A stretch of 64,000 nt of DNA, taken from Synechococcus sp. ATX 2A4 (GTDB lineage: Bacteria; Cyanobacteriota; Cyanobacteriia; PCC-6307; Cyanobiaceae). The translations under genes were made by a program, and so were the position numbers. The stretch's first letter is position 1. Each line of letters opens with the position of its first letter. The stretch covers positions 62,001 through 126,000 of the forward strand of contig NZ_JAGQCV010000002.1 in assembly GCF_024346375.1 (NCBI RefSeq). The letters run 5' to 3'. The notes beneath the pieces are model-generated. The model searched no databases. It had not been told where the DNA came from and saw only the letters and a program-made list of their open reading frames with translations. Shown here piece by piece: positions 43,658 through 52,709 of the stretch.

Positions 43658-45608
43658 ACCGGCCGGCCGCCCTCAGCCGCGGGAGGGCGACAGCCGTGGG
43701 CTCCCCTTCCAGTGGAGCCTGCTGGCCTGGGCGGCGCTGGTGGGGGTGCTCACCGGCGCCGCCGTGGTGGGCTTCCACTACCTGCTGGGTTTCATCAACA
43801 ATTTCCTGTTCGGCACGCTCGTGGAGTGGGGCACGGGGTTACTGGGCAGCGCCCAGCCTGACCCCACTCCACCGGAGATCTTCACCAGTTCAGCCCCCTC
43901 CGGCACCCCGCTGAAGGCGCTGGTGCTGATCGGCCTCGGGGGCATCGGCTTTCTGCCACCGCCGCCGCTGCCGCCTGTACCGCTGCCGCTCCCGGTTCCC
44001 GCCAGCGGCCTGGCCGGTTGGTTCACCTCTTGGCCGGTGCTGCTGGCGCCGGTGCTGGGCGGCGTGTGTGTGGGGCTGCTGCGCCAGCTTGGGCGCGATC
44101 TGGGCCCCAGCCTGCCAAGCCTGATGGCGATGGCTGACGGAGTACTGCCGGCGGCGCCACGCCTGCCGCTGCTGCGCTTGATCGCCGCGTCGCTCAGCCT
44201 CGGCAGTGGGGCCTCACTCGGGCCTGAAGGGCCCAGTGTGGAGAGCGGTGGCAACATCGGTCTCTGGCTCGGGTTGCGCGCTGGGCTCACACCCGACTCC
44301 CAGAAGGCGCTGGTGGCCGCCGGCGTGGCGGCGGGCCTGGCGGCGGGCTTCCAGGCCCCGATCGCCGGTGTGTTCTTCGCTTTTGAGGGGGCCTACAGCA
44401 CCATCCCCGGCCGGCCCAGCCTCAGGGCCGTGTTGGTGGCGGCGGTCACGTCTTCCCTGGTCACGCAGTTGTCGCTGGGGGATCAGCCGATCTTCCGGCT
44501 GCCCGCCTACGACGTGCGCTCACCGCTGGAACTGCCCCTTTACCTGGGCCTGGGGGTGGTGGCCAGCTTGATGTCATGGGCACTGGTGAGCCTCCTGGCC
44601 GCGGGCCGCAGTGCCGCCGTGCAACGGCGGGTGCAACGCCTGCCATCCGTGCTCGTCAACGCCCTGGGCGGCCTTGGAGTGGGGGTGATGGCGCTCGGTT
44701 TTCCGCAGGTGCTGGGCGTGGGCTACGACACGATCGAAGCCCTGCTGGGCCGGGAAGGTGGCGTGGCCTTCACCAGCCTGCTGGCGCTGTTGGCTGTGAA
44801 GTTGCTGGCCACAGGCCTCAGCAACGCCAGCGGCTTTGTCGGTGGTGGCTTTGCCCCCGCGTTGTTTCTTGGAGCGGTGCTGGGCAATTGCTACGGGCAG
44901 CTGCTGGGCGAGAGCGGCTTCGGCCTGCCGGTGGCCGAACCGCCGGCCTACGCCATGGTGGGCATGGCCGCCGTGCTGGCCGGCAGTGCCAGGGCTCCGC
45001 TCACAGCCTTGCTGTTGTTGTTCGAGCTCACCCACGACATCCGCATCGTGCTGCCGCTGATGGCGGCCACGGGGCTCAGCGCCGTGCTGGTGGAGCGTTG
45101 GCATGGTCTGGCGGATACCGGCCTGTTAGGGCCCGATCCGGTGGAGGAGGAACGGCGCGCCCGCCTGGCATCCCTGCTGGTGGGCGAGGCGCTGGAGCCG
45201 GAGCTGCCGCTGGTGCTGCCGGGGGACACCGCCGCCGGGGAAGCGCTGCGGCAGCTGGTGCAGGCCCATGGCCATTGCCTGCTGATCGAGCAGGACGGTT
45301 GGGTGGTGGGCCTGGCCACGCTGATGGATCTGCAGCGGGTGATCACCAGCCAGGGGGCAGCGGCGCCGCTGAGCGACTGCCGGCGCGCCGAGCTGATCTG
45401 GCTGCCAGCCAGCGCCAGCCTGGCCCAGCTGGAGGACCAGCTCAGCCCCAACGGCCTGCGCCAGTTGCCGGTGTTTGAGCAGGACGATGGTCCCCAGCCC
45501 AAGTTGCCGGCCGGGGTGCCATGGGCGGGCCTGCGCGCCGATGAGCTTCGGGGGATGGCCAGCCGCGACGGCATGGCGCGGGCGCTGGCCCGTGGGCTCA
45601 GCGGGTGA
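43632..45608 (+). CDS. ClC-type chloride channel/antiporter with C-terminal CBS region
   Basis: About 658 residues from a TTG at 43632, which lies within the end of hemC; no ATG or GTG fits better. It has the ClC core: [18 protein letters not shown] (gating Glu present), [33 protein letters not shown] and [20 protein letters not shown]. The Glu used for proton transport in E. coli ClC appears to be Gly here (FAFEGAY), and the selectivity-filter GSGIP is GPSLP. After the membrane part a CBS-like region follows ([32 protein letters not shown]). The 3' end overlaps the L,D-transpeptidase by 11 bp. Confidence 0.9.
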   Translation: MQLSGPRLEPAGRPQPREGDSRGLPFQWSLLAWAALVGVLTGAAVVGFHYLLGFINNFLFGTLVEWGTGLLGSAQPDPTPPEIFTSSAPSGTPLKALVLIGLGGIGFLPPPPLPPVPLPLPVPASGLAGWFTSWPVLLAPVLGGVCVGLLRQLGRDLGPSLPSLMAMADGVLPAAPRLPLLRLIAASLSLGSGASLGPEGPSVESGGNIGLWLGLRAGLTPDSQKALVAAGVAAGLAAGFQAPIAGVFFAFEGAYSTIPGRPSLRAVLVAAVTSSLVTQLSLGDQPIFRLPAYDVRSPLELPLYLGLGVVASLMSWALVSLLAAGRSAAVQRRVQRLPSVLVNALGGLGVGVMALGFPQVLGVGYDTIEALLGREGGVAFTSLLALLAVKLLATGLSNASGFVGGGFAPALFLGAVLGNCYGQLLGESGFGLPVAEPPAYAMVGMAAVLAGSARAPLTALLLLFELTHDIRIVLPLMAATGLSAVLVERWHGLADTGLLGPDPVEEERRARLASLLVGEALEPELPLVLPGDTAAGEALRQLVQAHGHCLLIEQDGWVVGLATLMDLQRVITSQGAAAPLSDCRRAELIWLPASASLAQLEDQLSPNGLRQLPVFEQDDGPQPKLPAGVPWAGLRADELRGMASRDGMARALARGLSG

Positions 45609-46308
45609 TCACCACCGGCGTGCCCACATCCACCAGATCAAAGAGTTTGCGCACGTGCTCGTGGAACATGCGCACGCAGCCATTGGTGACCGCCGCCCGG
45701 GAGCTGACCGTCCAGGCCCAGGCGCTGGGGGTGCCGTGGATGCCGAACTGGTTGGGGCCGGCGGTTTTAAATCCCAGCCAGCGATCGCCCAGCGGGCCGT
45801 TCGGACCCACCGTGCCAGTCACCTTGCCGGTTCTGGTGCTGGCGTAGACCGGATTAACCACCTTGTTGGTGACCTGGAAGGTGCCGGTGGGCGTGGGTGT
45901 GCGGGCATCACCGATCGCCACCGGCCAGGGGCCGTACACCTTGCCGCCCCGCTCCAGGCGGATGTCCCGCTTGCCCAGCCGCAACACGATGCGGGAGGCA
46001 ACGACCGGCCGAACTGCCGGGGCGGCGGCTGGGGTTGCGGTGGTTGGTGCAGTGGTGGCTGGAGGTGCGGCCCCAGGTGCCGTGGTTGTGGGTGTTGTGG
46101 CGTCCGGCGCTGCGTCCGCAGGTGCCGGAACGGCCTCCGGGGTGGCCGTGCTCGGTGCCGAGCTGGCCGGGCCCGCCGAGTTGGCGCTGGGGAGTGCCAG
46201 TGCAGCAGTGCCTGCGAGCAGGGTGGCGCCGCACAGGCCGATCACCAGAGCGCCGGTGCAGGCCCCTGAACTGCGAAGGTGCGGAAGGACCATTGAGATC
46301 GGGCGCAT
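45598..46308 (-). CDS. L,D-transpeptidase (YkuD domain), exported
   Basis: 236 residues. A signal segment (about residues 15-39) is followed by a Pro/Ala/Thr-rich linker of about 60 residues and the YkuD domain: RIVLRLGKRDIRLER, PTPTGTFQVTNK, the first active-site His in FGIHGTPS, then AVTNGCVRM with the catalytic Cys and Arg. It forms or edits 3-3 cross-links in peptidoglycan. Convergent with the ClC gene. Confidence 0.92.
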   Translation of the reverse strand: MRPISMVLPHLRSSGACTGALVIGLCGATLLAGTAALALPSANSAGPASSAPSTATPEAVPAPADAAPDATTPTTTAPGAAPPATTAPTTATPAAAPAVRPVVASRIVLRLGKRDIRLERGGKVYGPWPVAIGDARTPTPTGTFQVTNKVVNPVYASTRTGKVTGTVGPNGPLGDRWLGFKTAGPNQFGIHGTPSAWAWTVSSRAAVTNGCVRMFHEHVRKLFDLVDVGTPVVITR

Positions 46309-46329
46309 TCAGGTGCCGGTGGAAGGGCC

Positions 46330-46917
46330 TCAGCCCACGAGTTTGGCATCGATGGTGTCGAGGTAGCGCTGTTCGCATTGCTTGATGATGCGAACGGCCT
46401 CCTCCACGCCGAAGAATCCATTCACTTTGCAGGTGCCGGGCTTCTTCAGATCCTTGTAGTGCTCCCAGTAGTAGTGGGTTTCCTTCTGCCAGTGGGCGCC
46501 CAGCTGCTCGTAGCTGGTGATGTGATCCATGCGCTTGTCATCGGCGATCACGGCGATCACCTTGTCGTCCACTTCGCCGCCGTCGTCAAAGGTCATGATG
46601 CCGATGATGCGGGCCTCCACCAGGCTGCCGGGCACCAGGGGCTCGGTCACACCCACGATCTCAATATCGAGCGGGTCGCCGTCTTCGTCCCAGGTGCGGG
46701 GGATGCAGCCGTAGGCGAAGGGATAGGCCAGGGAGGAGTAGCCCACCCGGTCGAGTTTGAGGTGGCCGGTTTCGTTGATCAGTTCGTATTTGTTGATCGT
46801 CATCGAATTGAGCTCGACGATCGTGTTCAACCGCAGTTCCGCTTCGTCGGCGAAGGCCGGCAGCACGTGCAGCAGGTTGAGCATCGTGCGGCTGGGCGGA
46901 TGGTCGATGTTCGCCAT
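46330..46917 (-). CDS. ppa: Inorganic pyrophosphatase (soluble class A)
   Basis: 195 residues. It hydrolyses pyrophosphate released by biosynthesis. The metal-binding signature DEDGDPLDIEIVG is clear, with INKYELINETGHLKLDRVGY before it and FDDGGEVDDKVIAVIADDKRM after. About 15 N-terminal residues exceed the E. coli protein, so an internal start is possible. It is 21 bp upstream of the L,D-transpeptidase gene on the same strand. Confidence 0.96.
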   Translation of the reverse strand: MANIDHPPSRTMLNLLHVLPAFADEAELRLNTIVELNSMTINKYELINETGHLKLDRVGYSSLAYPFAYGCIPRTWDEDGDPLDIEIVGVTEPLVPGSLVEARIIGIMTFDDGGEVDDKVIAVIADDKRMDHITSYEQLGAHWQKETHYYWEHYKDLKKPGTCKVNGFFGVEEAVRIIKQCEQRYLDTIDAKLVG

Positions 46918-47059
46918 GGAGGTGGGAAACGAGCGGCGCGGCTGATCCTACGGAGTGCACCAGCCCGCTCTCAACGTCAGCCGCGGATCACTGCGCACCC
47001 TGGCGGCCTCTGCCTCAGACCTCTTGCCGCCAGCGTTTTTCCTTGTTCTTGCCGCCGGT

Positions 47060-48625
47060 TCAGTGGTGAGCGCTGGCCAGCAACTGCTGCACCTTGGCTT
47101 CCAGGTAGCTGAGGAAGGGTGCGGCGCTGAGACGCTCCCCCGTGACCTGCTCCACCAGCTCCTCCCCGTTCACCGCCCGCCCCAGCGGCCAGACATGGGC
47201 GGCCAGCCACTGCTGCACCACCCGCTCCTGGCCGGCGGCCACATGAGTTTCGATCGGCCCGATCTGCCGCTGCATCGCTGCGGCCAGCTGGGCACTGATC
47301 AGGTGCCCGAGGGCATAGGAGGGGAAGTAGCCGAACAGGCCTTCGGCCCAGTGGATGTCCTGAAGGCAGCCCTCGCTGTCGCTGGCGGGGCGCAGGCCCA
47401 ACAGCTCCACCATGCGGCGGTTCCATTCCCCGGGCAGGTCGGCCACGGGCAGGCCCCCCTCCAGCAGGGCCAGCTCCAGCTCGAAGCGCAGCACGATGTG
47501 CAGGCCGTAACTCAGTTCATCGGCCTCCACGCGGGTGGGACCGGGTCGCATCGGGTTCAGTGCTCGCCAGAAGCCATCGACGCCGCCCCAGGGATCTCCG
47601 CCGGCGCCGGCCACGAAGCGCGGCTGCCAACGGGCGGCGAAGGCGCGGCCGCGGGCCACCCGGCATTCCCAGAACAGCGACTGGCTCTCATGCACCCCCA
47701 TCGACGTGGCTTCGCCGAGCGGCCAGGGGAAGTAGTGATCGGTGCTGCGGGGCAAGCCCTGCTCGTAGAGCGAGTGCCCCCACTCGTGGGCAGTGGCCAG
47801 AAAGGAGGAGAACGGCTGCCCGGGCACCACGCGCGTGGTGATGCGGAAATCCTGAGGGCCGAGCGTGCAGGAAAAGGGGTGGGCGGAACGGGAGCGCTGG
47901 CAACGTGCCGGGTCATAGCCCCAGCTGTTGAGCAGCTCACTGCAGAGGCTTTCTTGCTCCGCCTCCGGCAACTCGGCGGCAGCCTCGTTCAGCCCGCCCT
48001 GCTGAGCCGGGGCGGCGGCCACCTGCTCCAGCAGGCCCGGCAGGGTCGCTTTGAGCGGGGAGAACAGCTCCTCCAGCCGCGTCTTGCTGATGTCAGGTTC
48101 AAACGGCTGGGCCAGCACCTCCCAGGGGCTGCGGGGCACCGCCTCGGCGGCGGCCAGTTGCCCGGCCTGCTCCCGGCGCAGGGCAATCAGCTCCGCCAGG
48201 GCGGGGGCGAATGTGGGGAAGTCGTTGTGGCGCCGGGCGGTTTGCCAGAGGGCGTTGCCCTTCGATTGCGCTCTGGCCAGGCTTGCCACCAGTGCGGGGT
48301 CGAGGCAGCGCTGCCGCTCCAGCTCGAGACGGACCAGCTGCAGGTTGCGGCGCCGTTCAGTCGGTACAGACGGCCCCAGTTCTGCCTTCGTTTCCGCCTC
48401 CAGCTCCGCCTCCGCTTCCCCCACCAGCTCGGCATAGCGGGCGCTGCTCTGGCGTGCATGGATCTGGCTGGCCAGCAAGGCCAGTTGCTCTCCCCGCCAT
48501 TCAGCCCCAGCGGCGGGCATCACCGTGTTCTGGTCGTAGTAGAGAGCGCTGCTGATCGATCCGAGCAACCTGGTTTCGTTCAGGTGGACATGCAGGCGCT
48601 GCAGGGCGTTGGCCGGCTCGGGCAT
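47060..48625 (-). CDS. M32-family metallocarboxypeptidase (carboxypeptidase Taq)
   Basis: 521 residues, normal for the family. The metal-binding motif TAHEWGHSLYEQGLP (HExxH with the family GH) is present, with the upstream HPFSCTLGPQDFRITTRV and the downstream MGVHESQSLFWE helix. It releases C-terminal amino acids from peptides in the cytoplasm. The N-terminal third is helical. A 142-bp gap separates it from ppa, without obvious feature. The gene reads away from OsmC, which is 43 bp upstream on the same strand. Confidence 0.95.
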   Translation of the reverse strand: MPEPANALQRLHVHLNETRLLGSISSALYYDQNTVMPAAGAEWRGEQLALLASQIHARQSSARYAELVGEAEAELEAETKAELGPSVPTERRRNLQLVRLELERQRCLDPALVASLARAQSKGNALWQTARRHNDFPTFAPALAELIALRREQAGQLAAAEAVPRSPWEVLAQPFEPDISKTRLEELFSPLKATLPGLLEQVAAAPAQQGGLNEAAAELPEAEQESLCSELLNSWGYDPARCQRSRSAHPFSCTLGPQDFRITTRVVPGQPFSSFLATAHEWGHSLYEQGLPRSTDHYFPWPLGEATSMGVHESQSLFWECRVARGRAFAARWQPRFVAGAGGDPWGGVDGFWRALNPMRPGPTRVEADELSYGLHIVLRFELELALLEGGLPVADLPGEWNRRMVELLGLRPASDSEGCLQDIHWAEGLFGYFPSYALGHLISAQLAAAMQRQIGPIETHVAAGQERVVQQWLAAHVWPLGRAVNGEELVEQVTGERLSAAPFLSYLEAKVQQLLASAHH

Positions 48626-48668
48626 GGCGGGGCTGTGGTGGCGATGGCCAGCATGGCGCCCGCCTTCA

Positions 48669-49106
48669 TCACGCCAGCTGATGGGCAGGGGCCGGCGGGC
48701 AGTCGCGTTCCCAGATCAGTTCCATGGCCATCGCACCTTCCAGGCTCTGCTTCACCGGGCAGCTCTCCGCTGCGCGCTGCAGCAGCTGGCGCTGATCCGC
48801 CGTCAGGCCGTCGGGCAGGGTGATCCACACCGTGAGCGCCTCGATGCGGCGGCGCCCGGAGCGGGTCATCGTTTTCTCAACCTGGGCTCGGCTGCCCTCC
48901 AGCGCCCAGCCGTGCCGCTGGGCCGTGATGCCCATCACCGTGAGGATGCAGGTGGCCAGGGCCGTGGCCACCAGATCGGTGGGCGAGAAGCGTTCGCCTT
49001 TGCCTTCGTTGTCAACCGGAGCGTCGGTGAGGAGCGTGGAACCGGAGGGACCATGCAGGGCCTGGCAGCGGAGCGAACCTTCGTACTGGCACTGGATGGT
49101 GGTCAT
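48669..49106 (-). CDS. OsmC-family peroxide-handling protein
   Basis: 145 residues from the ATG at 49106, since the extra upstream codons are weak. Both catalytic Cys of the OsmC/Ohr fold appear: VATALATCILTVMG and AESCPVKQSLEGAM; the Arg/Glu of the active site are likely in the N-terminal strand region GKGERFSPTDL. Such proteins reduce organic peroxides. It is divergent from DUF2721, with 32 bp between starts. Confidence 0.92.
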   Translation of the reverse strand: MTTIQCQYEGSLRCQALHGPSGSTLLTDAPVDNEGKGERFSPTDLVATALATCILTVMGITAQRHGWALEGSRAQVEKTMTRSGRRRIEALTVWITLPDGLTADQRQLLQRAAESCPVKQSLEGAMAMELIWERDCPPAPAHQLA

Positions 49107-49138
49107 CACGGCGAAGCAGAACCGGGCTGACCCTGACA

Positions 49139-49645
49139 ATGGCAGCGGAGACCTTCTGGTGGAACGCGATGATCGGCCCGGACATCGCTTCGCTCGCGGC
49201 CGGAGCCGAAAGCCCCGGAGCGGTCGCCAAGCTCTCCTATGCGATTCAGTTGTCGGTGGCGCCGGTGTTCCTGCTCACGGGCATCACTGGCCTGCTCAGC
49301 ATGTTCACCCAGCGGTTGGCACGGATTGTCGACCGCACCAGGGTTCTGCAGGAGGCGTTGGAGCGCGGCACAACCTTGGAAGCGCGCCGCTTGCGCACTG
49401 CCCTGGAGGTGCAGAGGAAGCGCATGTTCCTGATCAACCGCGCCATTCTCTGCATCACCTTCACGGCACTGCTGATCGCCGCCGTGGTGGCGGTCATGTT
49501 CGTGAGTGCGGTGGCAGTTCTGGATCTCGCCGCGATCCTGGTGCCGGCCTTCGTGCTGGCGATGCTGATGTTGATCGTAGGGCTGGTGTTGTTTCTGCAG
49601 GAGGTGCAGCTGGCGATTTCCCAGAATCCGAAGCGCTACTACTGA
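49139..49645 (+). CDS. DUF2721 family membrane protein
   Basis: 168 residues. Three membrane segments: about residues 37-58 (IQLSVAPVFLLTGITGLLSM), 98-122 and 128-150. Between the first two is a helix with FTQRLARIVDRTRVLQEAL and the family's conserved basic residues. It ends QLAISQNPKRYY. DUF2721 occurs in many bacteria without known function. It follows no gene on its strand. Confidence 0.9.
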   Translation: MAAETFWWNAMIGPDIASLAAGAESPGAVAKLSYAIQLSVAPVFLLTGITGLLSMFTQRLARIVDRTRVLQEALERGTTLEARRLRTALEVQRKRMFLINRAILCITFTALLIAAVVAVMFVSAVAVLDLAAILVPAFVLAMLMLIVGLVLFLQEVQLAISQNPKRYY

Positions 49646-50086
49646 GCCTTTTCGCTACACCCCCCACCAGCGCCGTTGTAGCGGGCGGCGGCATGGCAGC
49701 TTCCGGCAATGGTGGGCACAATCCGCGGCGCCGCCGAACCCGGCCCCCTGCGCTCCCAGGCGATGGCCTGTCTCGCGGTTGGTCTAGGCGAATGACGTGG
49801 CTCAAAAACTGAGAAACAAGGACCCCATTCAAACAGTGATGTTGTGATGGCTATGGAGTTCTTCTGCCATTGACGATCTCAACGGCTAGCCTCACACGAA
49901 CTCGTTTTATGCGCCTTTGACAGGCCGTGCACATCCTTTCCTCTTTCCATCATTGCCGATGAAGCCTGAGCTGTCGGCAGGAAGGCCGGCTGGCCTCCTT
50001 CAACCGGGCCACCTTTTTGTTCTGCTCAGGTTGCGGATGGCGTTGGTGCCGCTGCGGTCAGAGGCGGCCGTCTCTGCCAGGGGCTG
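49646..50086. other. Gap upstream of the NarL-like regulator (441 bp)
   Basis: No gene could be supported. The first 150 bp are GC-rich like the neighbours; from about 49800 to 49960 the sequence is clearly more AT-rich, as expected for promoter DNA. A 9-bp stem with one mismatch lies at 49979-50000 (AAGGCC-type arm, GGCT loop), 87 bp before the regulator's ATG, and may be a leader hairpin. Confidence 0.55.
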
Positions 50087-50815
50087 ATGGATCTCAACCC
50101 GTTGTTTCAATCCAACCTGGATCGCCATGAAGCGACTTGCCAGCTGCTCGCCCGCCGTTCATTGCTGTGCGTGAGCGCACGGCGCTTGATGATCGGCCAC
50201 TTGCACCTGCTGCTGGAAGGTGTGCTCAGCTCACTGGATGGCGCCACCACTGAAGCAGCCGGACTCCATCATCTTCAACAGCGCGTGCCCGATCTGGTGC
50301 TGGTGAGCGAATCCCTTGAGGGGAGTACGGGCATGGCCTTCATTCGTACACTCAAGCATCGCCACCCCGACCTTCCCTGCCTGCTGCTGCTAGAGCACGA
50401 AACCCCAGACGTGCTTCAAGAGGCGCTCGCCTGCGGCAGTGATGGCATCTGCCTGGAGCGCCTGGTAGGCCGGGGCCACATCATCACGGCCCTTAAAGCG
50501 ATTCTTGATGGCGGCATCTACATGGAGGCCCCTCTGCTCACGTTGATGCGGCAGGGCACTTCCAGTTCCGTGGCGGAGGACCGGGCACCGCTCACCCCCC
50601 GCGAGCGCGACGTGCTCTGCAAGCTGGTAAAAGGCTGCAGCAATGCGGAGATTGCTGTCCAGTTGTTTGTGTCGGTGGAAACGGTACGCACCCACATGAA
50701 GGCGATCCGGCGCAAGCTCGGAGCCCGCGATCGCAGCCATGCTGCCCTGATTGCCGTAACCACAGGACTGGTGCGCTGGCAGAAGGGAACGGGCCAGAAT
50801 CACGAGACCCATTGA
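50087..50815 (+). CDS. NarL/LuxR-type regulator with degenerate receiver
   Basis: 242 residues. The C-terminal LuxR helix-turn-helix is complete: LTPRERDVLCKLVKGCSNAEIA and VSVETVRTHMKAIRRKLGARDR. The N-terminal 130 residues have receiver-like topology, but the phospho-acceptor Asp position reads DLVLVSESLEG (Ser instead of Asp), and the acidic pair after the first strand is missing (LLCVSARRLMIGH). It is therefore unlikely to be phosphorylated. The 3' end abuts the small cysteine-rich gene that converges on it. Confidence 0.9.
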   Translation: MDLNPLFQSNLDRHEATCQLLARRSLLCVSARRLMIGHLHLLLEGVLSSLDGATTEAAGLHHLQQRVPDLVLVSESLEGSTGMAFIRTLKHRHPDLPCLLLLEHETPDVLQEALACGSDGICLERLVGRGHIITALKAILDGGIYMEAPLLTLMRQGTSSSVAEDRAPLTPRERDVLCKLVKGCSNAEIAVQLFVSVETVRTHMKAIRRKLGARDRSHAALIAVTTGLVRWQKGTGQNHETH

Positions 50816-51121
50816 TTACTTTTTGCGACAATAGCCACCTCCGATGTTCATCCAGCCTGACTGACAGTCTTCTCCATTTCGTGGACTCACTGTATAAGAG
50901 GCGACACCGAGTGTGCTGCACTTGCCGTTGAAGGTGTCGACATAGCCGAGTGGGCACATTCCTTCCCGCTTCGGAATCACCTGTTGAGCGTTTGCGCCTT
51001 CAGCCAGCACCCCACCCGCCAGGGGAACCATGAGCAGCGCCATCAGGCAAAAGGGAAGCTGGGCTGCGCGCCATGGAGCCATAGGGACGGGAGCCATTGG
51101 AAATCCGTTGTGATGGCGCAA
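50816..51121 (-). CDS. Small secreted four-cysteine protein
   Basis: 101 residues, with a signal peptide (hydrophobic residues 24-38, cleavage near VLAEG or ANAQQ). The mature 50 residues have four Cys in two similar pieces, CPLGYVDTFNGKCSTLG and CQSGWMNIGGGYCRKK, which look like an internal repeat. Disulphide-stabilised periplasmic or outer-surface peptide is likely. The start may be one of several ATGs (51121, 51097). It converges on the NarL-like gene without a gap. Confidence 0.75.
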   Translation of the reverse strand: MRHHNGFPMAPVPMAPWRAAQLPFCLMALLMVPLAGGVLAEGANAQQVIPKREGMCPLGYVDTFNGKCSTLGVASYTVSPRNGEDCQSGWMNIGGGYCRKK

Positions 51122-51169
51122 CCCTAGGGACTAAAGATGACCCAACCATGACCGCCTGGCCTGTTTTCC

Positions 51170-51622
51170 ATGCTCCGTCAGAGCTTGTCTCAACTGCGAG
51201 TTTTCACCACTGGTGAGGGCTTCACCGACCTGACATCACAGCTGGCAGCCTGCGTGACCACGTCCGGACTGCGCCAAGGGGTTCTCAACATGCTGGTGCG
51301 CCATACCAGCTGCAGTCTCATCATCAACGAAAATGCCGATCCCCGGGTGCTGCGGGACCTGTCCGCCTTTCTGCAGGCGTTGGTGCCGCACGAAGGGCTG
51401 GGGCCACTCAGTGGGGCGGGCAAGCTGCGGGCCTGGCTGCACGATGACGAAGGCCCCGATGACATGCCGGCCCATGTGCGCACGGCGCTGACGGCCAGCA
51501 CCCTGTCGCTGCCGTTTGACCAGGGCCGCCTGATGCTCGGCACGTGGCAGGCGGTCTACCTGTGGGAGCACCGCGCCGCCGGCAGCTGCCGTGAGCTCAG
51601 CCTCCATCTGTTGGGGGAATGA
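51170..51622 (+). CDS. YjbQ-family protein (UPF0047)
   Basis: 150 residues. The family pattern is clear: QLAACVTTSGLRQGVLNMLVRHTSCSL, IINENADP (with the metal-binding His and Glu/Asp residues), LRAWLHDDEGPDDMPAHVR, and LMLGTWQAVYLWEHR. YjbQ-like proteins have been linked to thiamine-phosphate synthase activity, but the in vivo role is uncertain. Alone, 48 bp after the divergent small secreted gene. Confidence 0.92.
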   Translation: MLRQSLSQLRVFTTGEGFTDLTSQLAACVTTSGLRQGVLNMLVRHTSCSLIINENADPRVLRDLSAFLQALVPHEGLGPLSGAGKLRAWLHDDEGPDDMPAHVRTALTASTLSLPFDQGRLMLGTWQAVYLWEHRAAGSCRELSLHLLGE

Positions 51623-51728
51623 GCAGGGCCGGCTCAAGCCCCGTGAGGCGGGCGTCAAGAGGGTGTGCCCGCGCCTCGCTGCGGCAGCGCCTCGCCACGG
51701 CAAGGTAAGGCCACGGCAAAGTGAGGCG

Positions 51729-52130
51729 ATGGAGAGCGCCCCATCCACCCCGGCACAGATTCCGCCCGCCCCTGGGTGGTATGCAGCCGGGCCACCTGCA
51801 GAGCCCAGCAATGGCTGCAACGATCAGCTGACGGCGGAAATGGTGCGCCTGCGGCAGGAGATCAGCCAGTTGCACAGCTCCGTCGCCGCCCTCACTGCCG
51901 CAATCACCTCCCTGGCCAGCAGCCCGCCTGATTCCCGCTTAGCAACGCCGGCGGAGCTTCGGCCACCGGTGGCCAGTGCCTCCCCCGCCACCCTGCTGGC
52001 GCTGCGCAGCGGCGAAAGGCTCAATGGCGAGGTGCAGCGGCGCCTGCGCCTGGGCGGCGATGCCGACAGTGACACCGAACTCGACCTCCTGATCGATCGC
52101 CTCCATGACCTCTGTGAGGCGGATGACTGA
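51729..52130 (+). CDS. Hypothetical coiled-coil protein
   Basis: 133 residues from an ATG at 51729; the frame stays open upstream through YjbQ's end. A Pro/Ala-rich lead of about 35 residues is followed by a strong coiled coil ([20 protein letters not shown], then LTAAITSL). A second domain of about 45 residues has [20 protein letters not shown] and [17 protein letters not shown], which may be an oligomerisation or binding region. The next gene starts inside its last codons, so they are likely co-translated. Function unknown. Confidence 0.65.
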   Translation: MESAPSTPAQIPPAPGWYAAGPPAEPSNGCNDQLTAEMVRLRQEISQLHSSVAALTAAITSLASSPPDSRLATPAELRPPVASASPATLLALRSGERLNGEVQRRLRLGGDADSDTELDLLIDRLHDLCEADD

Positions 52131-52518
52131 GCGTGGGAGCCGGCCTGGCCCGTTGCGACGCTTCCGCCGGCTGGCGCACTTCAGCCTGGTTGCCATCCTG
52201 GTGACAACACTGTTCTGCGGACCTGTCATGGCGGCCCAATTGCTCACCCCTGAAGAGATCAGGGCGCTGCCCGCCCAGTTGCCGGGCTGGAGCGTGATCA
52301 ACGGCAAATTGCAGCGCGCCTTCGTGTTCGCTGATTTCAGCGCCGCTTTCGGCTTCATGGCCCGGGTGGCCCTGCTGGCGGAAACCCTCGGTCACCATCC
52401 GGAGTGGAGCAACGTCTACAACCGCGTGGTGATCGATCTCACCACCCACGATCCCGGCGGTCTCTCCAGCCTGGACCGGGAGCTGGCGCGGCGCATCAAC
52501 GGTCTGCTCGTTCCCTGA
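52105..52518 (+). CDS. Pterin-4a-carbinolamine dehydratase-like protein, possibly exported
   Basis: 137 residues from the ATG at 52105. The C-terminal 96 residues are a PCD/DCoH domain: [37 protein letters not shown], the catalytic motif [16 protein letters not shown] and [11 protein letters not shown]. The N-terminal 40 residues are basic and then hydrophobic ([19 protein letters not shown]), like a signal peptide. An ATG at 52228 sits exactly at the usual family start ([10 protein letters not shown]), so the true start decides whether it is exported. It overlaps the coiled-coil gene by 26 bp. Confidence 0.85.
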   Translation: MTSVRRMTERGSRPGPLRRFRRLAHFSLVAILVTTLFCGPVMAAQLLTPEEIRALPAQLPGWSVINGKLQRAFVFADFSAAFGFMARVALLAETLGHHPEWSNVYNRVVIDLTTHDPGGLSSLDRELARRINGLLVP

Positions 52519-52644
52519 TCATCAGATCCTGAAGGCTGGACCCAAGACGCCTGACTCTCCAGAAGCCGGAACGCTGAGGCACGACTTCAAGACGCCTCCC
52601 ACATCCAGGACTTCCGGGTTGAAGAAGCCCCAAGCCAAGACCCT

Positions 52645-52704
52645 GGGTCCGGGATGATTGGGTCCAGGAAGATTGGGTTTGGGAAACAAGGGTCCGGGAG
52701 GGCT
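52645..52704. repeat. 15-bp degenerate tandem repeat (4 units)
   Basis: Four units (52645, 52660, 52675, 52690), consensus GGGTCCGGGAnGATT. They lie in the 191-bp gap between the convergent PCD and kinase genes. Upstream, at 52552-52616, a looser repetition of AGACGCCTnnn is visible. Confidence 0.75.
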
Positions 52705-52709
52705 GAATC

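Noticed and set aside
46955-48823. 622-codon plus-strand frame opposite the M32 gene
   Set aside because: Antisense shadow of a clear metallocarboxypeptidase gene.
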